From NCBI RefSeq assembly GCF_003050785.1, contig NZ_QAOH01000002.1:186001-250000 (forward strand): DNA of 64,000 nucleotides. The letters are read 5' to 3'. Positions 27,666-34,986 of this stretch are shown here, one piece after another. Origin of the DNA: Celeribacter persicus (GTDB taxonomy: Bacteria; Pseudomonadota; Alphaproteobacteria; Rhodobacterales; Rhodobacteraceae). The notes under the pieces are model-generated. The model was given only the letters and a program-made list of their open reading frames with translations, was not told the origin of the DNA and did not search any database. The position numbers were made by a program, and so were the translations under genes. The stretch's first letter is position 1. Each line of letters opens with the position of its first letter.

Positions 27666-28694
27666 ATGCCCAAGCATATAGACTCACAGAACATCGTCGA
27701 AACCCCGTCCTTGCGGGCATTGGCACTTGCACCTCTACAGCGCCTCTTTAGCGCCAGACCGGAATTCATTGACACCTTAGAAAAGACGGATCTCGCGCAC
27801 GCGGCACATCTCGGGCCCTATGATCTGATCCCGCTTCTGAGCTTTTTAGAGCTTCTGGAGGAGCTCTCCAAACGGTTGCAAAACCCTGTCTTGGGCGCGG
27901 AATTGGGGCAAAGCCTGTCAGCCCCGGACCTCGGCCCCGCAGGGCTTCTGATGCTGCAGTCCGCCACCATGCGGCGTGGGATCAACCGCTACGTCCTCAG
28001 GCTATCCGCCCTGCAAAGTGCGTCCGATATGCGCTTTGAACCGATGGGGGATCTGTTTTCCCTGAGCTATCAGATTACCGGCCTCGGGCGCCAGATCTGG
28101 CCCCAGGATACGGAATTGTCGCTGTCATCGACCACACACCTGATCCGGCAGAGCTTTGATTCCCGCTGGGCACCGCTTGAGGTGCATCTCGCCCATGTGC
28201 CTCCTGTTGGCGTCGAGCGGCTGGAAAGGATCTTTCGTGCTCCGGTTCGGTTTGGACAAGCCGCGAACCGGCTTCTGTTCGCGCCCGAAGATTTGGATCT
28301 TCCCTATCGCGACGAAGACAAACCCCTCATCGCCGTCATCGAGCGCCACATCGAAGACCTACTTTTGTCGCAGGCTGCCGACGCCCCGATGCAAAGCCGG
28401 GTGGAAAGCGTCATCGCACATCAGTTGGGACAACAACCCTGCACGCTGGCCTCGGTCGCGGCCATGCTGGGCCTGTCGCCGCGCAAACTGCAACGGCACC
28501 TTGCCGCCGAAGGCACCAGCCTGCGCACAATCCTGCGGGACCAAAGGATGCGGATCGCTGAAACACAGCTCCAAGCCCCCGGCGCACGTATGTCCGATGT
28601 GGCCCATGCCCTAGGCTATGCAGACAACACCGCCTTCTGGCGTGCCTATCGCAGTTGGACGGGCGAGGCGCCCTCCACGCGTCGGTCGGGTTAA
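27666..28694 (+). CDS. AraC-family transcriptional regulator
   Basis: A 342-residue regulator. Residues 1-220 resemble the Arabinose_bd/OruR-type effector domain of AraC proteins, and residues about 240-335 hold the two helix-turn-helix motifs: TLASVAAMLGLSPRKLQRHLAAEGTSLR and MSDVAHALGYADNTAFWRAYRSWTG. It reads in the same direction as the copper amine oxidase gene 104 bases downstream, so it probably controls that gene. A pair of direct repeats lies between them. An OruR/ArgR-type sensor would fit an amine or amino-acid inducer, but the effector is not identifiable. Confidence 0.88.
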   Translation: MPKHIDSQNIVETPSLRALALAPLQRLFSARPEFIDTLEKTDLAHAAHLGPYDLIPLLSFLELLEELSKRLQNPVLGAELGQSLSAPDLGPAGLLMLQSATMRRGINRYVLRLSALQSASDMRFEPMGDLFSLSYQITGLGRQIWPQDTELSLSSTTHLIRQSFDSRWAPLEVHLAHVPPVGVERLERIFRAPVRFGQAANRLLFAPEDLDLPYRDEDKPLIAVIERHIEDLLLSQAADAPMQSRVESVIAHQLGQQPCTLASVAAMLGLSPRKLQRHLAAEGTSLRTILRDQRMRIAETQLQAPGARMSDVAHALGYADNTAFWRAYRSWTGEAPSTRRSG

Positions 28695-28734
28695 AACAAG
28701 ATGGCATAAATTATCGAATTTTTGTCGCTATCTG

Positions 28735-28776
28735 CAATTCCCAGAACAGCGCGCCCCGCGCACAATTCTGCGAAAG
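28735..28776 (+). promoter_or_regulatory. direct repeats CAATTCnnnGAA upstream of the amine oxidase gene
   Basis: CAATTC-CCA-GAA (28735-28746) and CAATTC-TGC-GAA (28763-28774) are direct repeats 28 bases apart in the gap between the AraC gene and the amine oxidase. Tandem direct repeats near a promoter are the usual target form for AraC activators. Spacing is longer than the 21 bases typical of the family, so this is tentative. Confidence 0.35.
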
Positions 28777-28798
28777 AACGATACGCACGAAAGATAAA

Positions 28799-30757
28799 AT
28801 GACCTACCTCTCCTCCCTCCCCGACTGGACCGTCAAACACCCGCTCGACCCGATCACGCCACAGGAAATTCTGCGCCTGAAAGAGATCCTTGCCGAGGCG
28901 GGTTTTGGCGGCGAGACGATGCGCTATTCCTACGTCATGCTGCGCGAGCCCACGCGCGAGACGGTCGACACTTTCCGCCCGGGCGCGCCAGTCCCGCGCG
29001 AAATCGGGGCGCTTCTGATGGATATGGAAAGTCAGGCCTTGACCGAGGTCGTGGTCGACATTCCGGCGGGCACGGTGATCTTTGAGCACGCGCTGGACCC
29101 GGCCAAAGACGGTTGGGGCCCCGTGCTCGATGAGGATTACGATGCCGCCGCCGAGATCTGCAAATCCGACCCCCGCTATGTCGAGGCCCTGGCCAAGCGC
29201 GGGATCACCAAGCTCAACAACGTCTTTTGCTGTCCGCTGTCGGCCGGTGTCTTTGATTACGGCGGCGAGACCGGCAGGCGCATGTTGCGAGTTCTGAGTT
29301 TTTACTATCCCGACGCAGACAAACGCCATGAGCTTTGGGGCCACCCTGTCGACGGCGTCGTTTGTCATGTCGATCTCGATACCCGAGAAGTGCTCCGGTT
29401 TATTGACACCGGCTATGAACACATCCCCGAGGAAAGCGGCGATTATATCGCCCCGTCGATTTCCCCGCGCGAGACGATGAAGCCGCTGAACATCCTGCAA
29501 CCCGAAGGCGCGTCCTTTACAATGAAGGACAATATTCTGCGCTGGGAAAACTGGTCGATCCGGACCGGTTTCAACGGGCGCGAGGGGCTGACGCTGCATG
29601 ACATCACCTTCCGCGATGGGGCCGAAGACCGCTCGATCCTGCGCCGCGCTTCTGTGTCGGAAATGGTGGTACCTTACGGCGAACCGACCCCGAGCCACGA
29701 GTGGCAGAACTATTTCGACGCCGGGGAATACCAATACGGGCGGCTTGCCAATTCGCTGGTTCTGGGCTGCGACTGTCTTGGGGAAATTCATTATCTCGAC
29801 GCCGTGGTGGTGGACGATTTCTGCAACCCGTTCGAGATCAAGAACGCCGTCTGCATTCATGAAGAGGATTACGGCACGCTTTGGAAACACAGTGATTTCA
29901 TCGCAAAACGATCCGATGTGCGCCGCCAGCGCCGACTTGTCGTGTCCTTCTTTGTCACTGTGGGCAATTACGATTACGGGTTCTACTGGTATTTCTACCT
30001 CGATGGCACGATCGAGCTGGAATGCAAGGCAACCGGCATCGTTTTCACCTCCGGACGCCCCGAAGGAGACTACGAATGGGCCACAGAAATGGCCCCGCGC
30101 CTCGGCGCGCCCCAGCACCAGCACCTGTTCTCGGCCCGACTCGATTTCGCCATCGATGGTCTCGACAATCTGGTCGAGGAAATCGATGTGGCCAGCGTTC
30201 CGATGGGCGACGGGAACCCCGTTGGCAACGCGTTCCGCCGCGTGATCACGCCGCTGGAAACCGAAGCCCAGGCGCAACGCGTTGCCAAGGGCGAGGTCGG
30301 GCGGATCTGGCGGATCAATTCGTCGCATCGCAAGAACCGGCTGGGCGATCCTACGGCGTATGTCATCGCACCAGAAAACTCGCCCCTTCTGATGGCAGAC
30401 CCGCGCTCCTCAATCGCAGGGCGTGCGGCATTCGCGACCAAGACGCTCTGGGTCACCGCCTTTGATCGAGATGAGATGTGGGCCGCGGGCTACACTCCGA
30501 ACCAGCATCCCGGAGGCGCGGGCCTGCCGTCTTACGCTGCGGCCAATCGCTCGGTAGAGAACACCGATCTTGTGGTCTGGCATACTTTCGGCATGACCCA
30601 TTTTCCGCGGATCGAGGACTGGCCGGTGATGCCGGTCGATTACACCGGTTTCCGAATGCGGCCCGAAAACTTCTTCGACCGCAACCCGACGCTGGATGTA
30701 CCGGCCGATCCGAACGGCGCGCAGTGCTGTCGGTCGAACAAGACCCGCTGTCACTAA
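28799..30757 (+). CDS. copper amine oxidase, cytosolic type
   Basis: A 652-residue copper/topaquinone amine oxidase that would oxidise primary amines to aldehyde, ammonia and hydrogen peroxide. The self-processed tyrosine is in TVGNYDYGFYW (Tyr391). The catalytic base aspartate is in YFDAGEYQYG (Asp307). The copper ligands are His440 and His442 in QHQHLFSARLDF and His601 in MTHFPRIEDWPVM. These spacings match the Arthrobacter globiformis enzyme with an offset of nine residues. No signal peptide is present, so it should be cytoplasmic, unlike periplasmic TynA. The start follows GAAAGA only. It reads on from an AraC gene, and a small membrane protein gene follows after 10 bases. Confidence 0.93.
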   Translation: MTYLSSLPDWTVKHPLDPITPQEILRLKEILAEAGFGGETMRYSYVMLREPTRETVDTFRPGAPVPREIGALLMDMESQALTEVVVDIPAGTVIFEHALDPAKDGWGPVLDEDYDAAAEICKSDPRYVEALAKRGITKLNNVFCCPLSAGVFDYGGETGRRMLRVLSFYYPDADKRHELWGHPVDGVVCHVDLDTREVLRFIDTGYEHIPEESGDYIAPSISPRETMKPLNILQPEGASFTMKDNILRWENWSIRTGFNGREGLTLHDITFRDGAEDRSILRRASVSEMVVPYGEPTPSHEWQNYFDAGEYQYGRLANSLVLGCDCLGEIHYLDAVVVDDFCNPFEIKNAVCIHEEDYGTLWKHSDFIAKRSDVRRQRRLVVSFFVTVGNYDYGFYWYFYLDGTIELECKATGIVFTSGRPEGDYEWATEMAPRLGAPQHQHLFSARLDFAIDGLDNLVEEIDVASVPMGDGNPVGNAFRRVITPLETEAQAQRVAKGEVGRIWRINSSHRKNRLGDPTAYVIAPENSPLLMADPRSSIAGRAAFATKTLWVTAFDRDEMWAAGYTPNQHPGGAGLPSYAAANRSVENTDLVVWHTFGMTHFPRIEDWPVMPVDYTGFRMRPENFFDRNPTLDVPADPNGAQCCRSNKTRCH

Positions 30758-30767
30758 GGCCACGACG

Positions 30768-31286
30768 ATGACCAGCTATCACATCGCCCTGCTGGCCCTG
30801 GCCTCTGTCGGAACGGCGGCCTGCGTCCTGACCCGGCAGGGTCGGGGCCGGATCGAGCCCTTGCTCGGGCTTGCCGCGATGACATTTGCGATGAGTGGCA
30901 GTCTGCCGCTCATCTGGCTGGGCATGGTGCTTTTGGTCGGTCTGACGGCGCACAGCTTTGTCGCAGCGACATCCGCGCTCGAAAGCTTTCATATGCTTTC
31001 ACATCTCTCGATGACACTTGTGATCGGCGCGCTTTTCCTTCTGAACGGCGCAGGGGTGTGCGGAGACACGGCCTTGCCCCTTCTGAGCCCTCAGGGGATC
31101 ACCCCCGCGCCTCTGAGCCTCTGGGCCGTGACTTTCGTGTACCTGACGCTCCTGACGCTGGCGATCTACGCCCTGCTCGCGCTTTTTCTGACCGTAAGCG
31201 CATTCCACATGCGCCAACGCCACATTCTTGCGGAAGTCGCACCGATGTGTCTGGCAACGGTCGGAATGGCTGTCGGGTTTTCCTGA
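30768..31286 (+). CDS. small membrane protein downstream of the amine oxidase
   Basis: A 172-residue hydrophobic protein with about five membrane segments: ALLALASVGTAACVL, PLLGLAAMTFAMSG, LIWLGMVLLVGLTAHSF, MTLVIGALFLLNGAGVC and TFVYLTLLTLAIYALLALFL. Histidines and methionines in FHMLSHLSM and FHMRQRH suggest a metal-binding or redox role in the membrane, but this is only an inference. I recognise no family. It starts 10 bases after the amine oxidase stop and is probably in the same transcript, so a role in copper supply, amine entry or oxidase maturation is possible. Confidence 0.7.
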   Translation: MTSYHIALLALASVGTAACVLTRQGRGRIEPLLGLAAMTFAMSGSLPLIWLGMVLLVGLTAHSFVAATSALESFHMLSHLSMTLVIGALFLLNGAGVCGDTALPLLSPQGITPAPLSLWAVTFVYLTLLTLAIYALLALFLTVSAFHMRQRHILAEVAPMCLATVGMAVGFS

Positions 31287-31368
31287 ACTCACCTCTACTG
31301 TGCACCATGCAAAATGCGCGTTTCCCTCCGGTATCGGGCATTTTTTGTGCAGCTCAAGTCCGCATGCG

Positions 31369-31393
31369 AGATTTCAGCAGAAAATCTTTGACT
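31369..31393 (+). promoter_or_regulatory. palindrome next to a possible -35 box of the Rieske operon
   Basis: AGATTT-CAGCAG-AAAATCT (31369-31387) is an imperfect 19-base inverted repeat immediately followed by TTGACT (31388-31393), a good -35 hexamer. A weak -10 candidate (TGAAAT) lies about 16 bases further. This is a plausible operator for the IclR regulator encoded in the same operon, but no binding consensus is known to me for it. Confidence 0.35.
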
Positions 31394-31457
31394 CCCGTAC
31401 AGCTTTTCCTGAAATGTCCATTTAAAGATAATAATGTTCACAATACGGACAAATCAC

Positions 31458-32768
31458 ATGCTCAGCACAAAAGACAATCAAGACCTCTCGCTCATCGGAC
31501 CCGGCACACTCATGGGCAATTTCATGCGCCAGTTCTGGATACCAGCCTGCGCCTCACGCGAGCTTGAACCCGATGCGGCGCCGATGCGGCTTATGCTGAT
31601 GGGAGAAAAGCTTGTCGCTTTTCGCGATAGCGAGGGGCGGGTCGGCGTGCTCGATCATCTCTGCCCGCACCGCTGCGCCTCGCTGTTCTTCGGGCGTAAC
31701 GAGAAAAGCGGCTTGCGCTGTGCCTATCACGGCTGGAAATTTGACGTCGAGGGCAATTGCCTTGAGATGCCGAACGTCCCGGACAAGTTCGATTTCTCCC
31801 CCAAAGTGAAGGCCAAAGCCTATCCGGTGCGCGAACGCAACGGGCTGGTCTATGTTTTCATGGGCGACCCGGCCAGCATCCCCCCCCTGCCCGAAATCGA
31901 CGCGCTGATGCTACCGGAAAACGAGGTGGACATCTTCCTCATGCAGCGCGAATGCAACTGGCTGCAATCGGCCGAGGGTGACATCGACACCTCGCATTTC
32001 GGCTTTCTGCACCTTGGTCTCGTGGATGACGAAGATGTCGATCACGACAACATTCACGCGGCCTCCGTGCTCGACCGTGCGCCGGAGTATTTCTGCAAGG
32101 ACGCCCAATGGGGCACCACCTATTGCGCCTTTCGTCCCGCGCCGCAGGACGATATGACCCATTACCGCTTTTCACACTTCCAGTTCCCGTTCTTCACCCT
32201 GTTCCCGGACGGCACCTTTGAAGACAACATGGTCGTGACCTGCAACGTCCCGATGGACGACACGCACACGATGGTCGTCGTTGTCACCTATAAGAAACGC
32301 GAAGAGGCCCTGCGCACCCGCAAGGATGGTTCGGCCATTCCGGGGCTTGAGATCGACGCCGCCGGCACTGGGGTTCCGATGATCCCCAATGACGCCGGTT
32401 GGTTTGGCCGGTTCCGTGGCGAACGCCGCGCCTCGAACGATTACCTCATCGACCGCGCAGCGCAGAAAAGCGACAATTGGAGCGGCATCGAAACCGTCGT
32501 CGGTCAAGACCAGGCCATGGTCGAAAGCATGGGGGCCCTCGTCCCGCGTGAATTCGAACATATGGCCCCGAGCGACATCATGGTCGCCCGGACACGCCGA
32601 CGGCTTTTGAAAGCTGCACGCGCCTATGCCGAAAAAGGCGTCCTGCCCGAGGTGCAAACCGATGTCGCCCTGAGCCACAACCTGCGCTCCGGCACCTTCC
32701 TTGCGCCGAAAAATCTCGATTGGGTGGCCGCCTATAAGGAAAAGGTCGCCGAGATGCAGAAAGTGTGA
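31458..32768 (+). CDS. Rieske non-heme iron oxygenase, phthalate-dioxygenase-like alpha subunit
   Basis: A 436-residue terminal oxygenase. The Rieske ligands are Cys69-Pro-His71 and Cys88-x2-His91 (LCPHRC and CAYHGW). The catalytic mononuclear iron site follows as EGDIDTSHFGFLH with His180 and His185. The start MLSTKDNQDLSLIGPGTLMG matches the N-terminus of phthalate 4,5-dioxygenase and vanillate demethylase-type enzymes; the ATG at 31458 has GGA upstream, while an ATG at 31434 lacks support. The substrate is probably an aromatic acid or N/O-methyl compound but cannot be named. Ferredoxin and reductase genes follow directly, making a complete three-component system. Confidence 0.9.
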   Translation: MLSTKDNQDLSLIGPGTLMGNFMRQFWIPACASRELEPDAAPMRLMLMGEKLVAFRDSEGRVGVLDHLCPHRCASLFFGRNEKSGLRCAYHGWKFDVEGNCLEMPNVPDKFDFSPKVKAKAYPVRERNGLVYVFMGDPASIPPLPEIDALMLPENEVDIFLMQRECNWLQSAEGDIDTSHFGFLHLGLVDDEDVDHDNIHAASVLDRAPEYFCKDAQWGTTYCAFRPAPQDDMTHYRFSHFQFPFFTLFPDGTFEDNMVVTCNVPMDDTHTMVVVVTYKKREEALRTRKDGSAIPGLEIDAAGTGVPMIPNDAGWFGRFRGERRASNDYLIDRAAQKSDNWSGIETVVGQDQAMVESMGALVPREFEHMAPSDIMVARTRRRLLKAARAYAEKGVLPEVQTDVALSHNLRSGTFLAPKNLDWVAAYKEKVAEMQKV

Positions 32769-32775
32769 GGCGATC

Positions 32776-33111
32776 ATGGTTCAGATCACAATCCAAGACA
32801 ACATGGGCGTCACCAAAGAGGTGCTTGACGCCGAGGACGGCACCAACCTGATGCGGTTTTTCGTCGAGAACGGCGTCGATGGCATCGATGGCGACTGTTC
32901 GGGCTGCATGTCCTGCGCCACCTGCCTTGTGCTGGTGGCCGAGGAACACCGCGATCTTCTGCCGCCTGCGTCCGAAGAAGAGGCGGCCACGATCGCGGCA
33001 CTGACGGAGCACACGGTCGCGGAGGGCTATCGCCTGTCCTGCCAGATCGACGCGCCGAAAGGTTTGGCCTCACTCACCCTCACCGTGACGGAGGATGAAG
33101 ATGTATTCTGA
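32776..33111 (+). CDS. putidaredoxin-type [2Fe-2S] ferredoxin
   Basis: A 111-residue ferredoxin of the adrenodoxin/putidaredoxin type. Cluster cysteines are Cys41, Cys47 and Cys50 (GDCSGCMSCATC, with an extra Cys44) and Cys89 (LSCQID), matching the family spacing. GAGG precedes the ATG by 5 bases. It lies 7 bases after the oxygenase gene and overlaps the reductase gene by 11 bases, so it should shuttle electrons between the two. Confidence 0.92.
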   Translation: MVQITIQDNMGVTKEVLDAEDGTNLMRFFVENGVDGIDGDCSGCMSCATCLVLVAEEHRDLLPPASEEEAATIAALTEHTVAEGYRLSCQIDAPKGLASLTLTVTEDEDVF

Positions 33112-34237
33112 CGGCTTCGTCATCGTCGGGGCCTCTTATGCGGGCGTGAGTTTTGCACTCCATGCCCGCAAACTCGGCTATACCGGCCCGATCACGATTT
33201 TCACCGAAGAGGCCAATGTCGCCTATGACGTGCCCTCGATCTCGAAAAAGCTTCTGCCAGGCACCGGCGACGTACCCGTGTTCAAAAGCCCGATCCTGTT
33301 GGAAAAAGCCGACATCACGGTCAGGGCCCAGACCAGCGTCACAGCCATCGACCGGGTCGACCGCGCCATCACTCTGAGCACAGGGGAACGGGTTCCCTTT
33401 GACTATCTCGTGCTTGCCACCGGAACGAAAGCCGTCGTTCCGCCGCTGTTCGACGGGCTTTCCGGGGTTTACGTTTTGAAAACGCTGGAAGACGGCGAAC
33501 GCCTGCTGGCCGCACTGGACGTCGCCACACGGATCGCTGTGATCGGCGGTGGCGTATTGGGCGTGGAAGCCGCCTATGGCCTGCGCCAGCGCGGGTTGGA
33601 AGTCGTCCTTTACGAACGAGCTCCGGCCTGTCTGGGCCGCCAGGTGAGCCCGGGGCTCTCGACCCGGATCGAGGACAAGCTCTCCGCAGAGGGCGTCGTG
33701 CTTTACCCTGGCACTTCGCCGGACACGGCCCGCACCGAGGGCAACGGGATTGTGCTGGGTACCATGGGTGTAGAAAGCCGGTTCGACGCCGTGCTGGTCT
33801 GCGCAGGTGCCCGACCGAACACCGATCTCGCCCTTCAGTCCCGGCTCCCGAGCGCGCAGGGAATCCTTATCGACCGTTGGTTCCGCACCGGCGACCATCA
33901 TATCCTTGCCGTTGGCGATTGCATCGAGCCGGAAGAGGACAGCACCTTTGAGATGAATTGTCTCTCCGTGCAACACGCGACCGAAACCGGCAAACAGGCC
34001 GCCGAGGCCCTGATCCGCGATATCCCTGCCCGTCCGGTCGTTCCCACTTTCTGGTCCGCTCTGGGCGAGGACATGATCAAGATGGCTGGATATTACGATC
34101 AGCGGACGTCGGTCGACCCCGCCCCCGACAGCCCCGGCCATGCGGCGACCCAGTCGCGTGACGGAACGCTGCGCTTTGTTGAAGCACTAAACGACAATAT
34201 GGCCTATGTAAAAGCCCTGAAAGATATGAAGACGTGA
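33101..34237 (+). CDS. FAD-dependent ferredoxin reductase
   Basis: A 378-residue pyridine-nucleotide-disulfide-type reductase that feeds the ferredoxin. The N-terminal FAD motif is FVIVGASYAGVSFALHARK and the NAD(P)H motif is IAVIGGGVLGVEAAYGL, with the middle signature LVLATGTKA and the closing VGDCIEPEED. I chose the second ATG (33101, MYSDGF), because GGAGG lies 6 bases before it and abuts the first ATG (33095). The ribosome site lies inside the ferredoxin gene. The small IclR gene starts 7 bases after its stop. Confidence 0.9.
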   Translation: MYSDGFVIVGASYAGVSFALHARKLGYTGPITIFTEEANVAYDVPSISKKLLPGTGDVPVFKSPILLEKADITVRAQTSVTAIDRVDRAITLSTGERVPFDYLVLATGTKAVVPPLFDGLSGVYVLKTLEDGERLLAALDVATRIAVIGGGVLGVEAAYGLRQRGLEVVLYERAPACLGRQVSPGLSTRIEDKLSAEGVVLYPGTSPDTARTEGNGIVLGTMGVESRFDAVLVCAGARPNTDLALQSRLPSAQGILIDRWFRTGDHHILAVGDCIEPEEDSTFEMNCLSVQHATETGKQAAEALIRDIPARPVVPTFWSALGEDMIKMAGYYDQRTSVDPAPDSPGHAATQSRDGTLRFVEALNDNMAYVKALKDMKT

Positions 34238-34244
34238 GGCGCAT

Positions 34245-34958
34245 ATGGCGGAAGTCAGTTCATTCATCAAGGGGCTCGACATATTGCGACAGCTCGCACC
34301 GGAACCCGAGGGTAAAACCGCCGCTGAAATCGGTGAGACCCTCGGCATTCCGCGCACGACGGCAATCCGGTTTCTGAACACGCTCTGCCGCCACAATTAT
34401 GCGACCAAACAGGGCTCGGCCTATTTCCTCGGACCGGCGGCGCTGACGATCAGCCTCAATTACATGCAACGCTCGGATCTTGTGCGCAGCGCGACCGAGG
34501 CCTGTCAGATCGCGGCCAGGGACATGGCCATGCCGATCTCCTTTTTCATCGCAGGTGAAGACGGGGTGGTGATGCTGGCGCGCGCCAATGAAACGGCGGG
34601 CAATCTGTACGATCTCTCGGTCGGCTCCAAACTCAACCTCGCGTCCAGTGCCGCCGGGGTGGCCGTCCTGATGGAGCGCCACCGCGACCTGTCGCCGGCC
34701 GGGATCGCCGAGCGCTATGGCGATCCCCGGCTGGAGTCCAAAATCGCGGCCGCCCGGGATCAGGGCTATGCGGTCAGTCAGGATGAGGTCACCGTGGGCT
34801 ATACCGCCCTTGCTCTGCCGGTGCGCTCGGACAACCGCCGCGGCCTTGGCGCTTTCCATGCCGTTTACCGGACCCTACCTGCGGGCGATCCGGACCCCTC
34901 CCGCGACGATATTCTTGCCGCGCTGCAACGGGCAAGAGACCTGTTTTTGGCGCTCTGA
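34245..34958 (+). CDS. IclR-family transcriptional regulator
   Basis: A 237-residue regulator. Residues 1-65 form the winged helix (TAAEIGETLGIPRTTAIRFLNTLCR), and residues about 80-235 the IclR effector domain (LNLASSAAGVAVLMERH, GYAVSQDEVTVGYTALALPVR). It is the fourth gene of the Rieske operon, 7 bases after the reductase, with GAGG before the ATG. Such regulators sense the pathway substrate. The palindrome upstream of the oxygenase is a candidate site. Confidence 0.9.
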   Translation: MAEVSSFIKGLDILRQLAPEPEGKTAAEIGETLGIPRTTAIRFLNTLCRHNYATKQGSAYFLGPAALTISLNYMQRSDLVRSATEACQIAARDMAMPISFFIAGEDGVVMLARANETAGNLYDLSVGSKLNLASSAAGVAVLMERHRDLSPAGIAERYGDPRLESKIAAARDQGYAVSQDEVTVGYTALALPVRSDNRRGLGAFHAVYRTLPAGDPDPSRDDILAALQRARDLFLAL

Positions 34959-34986
34959 CACACCCAGACTGAAAGAAAGACCCAAG

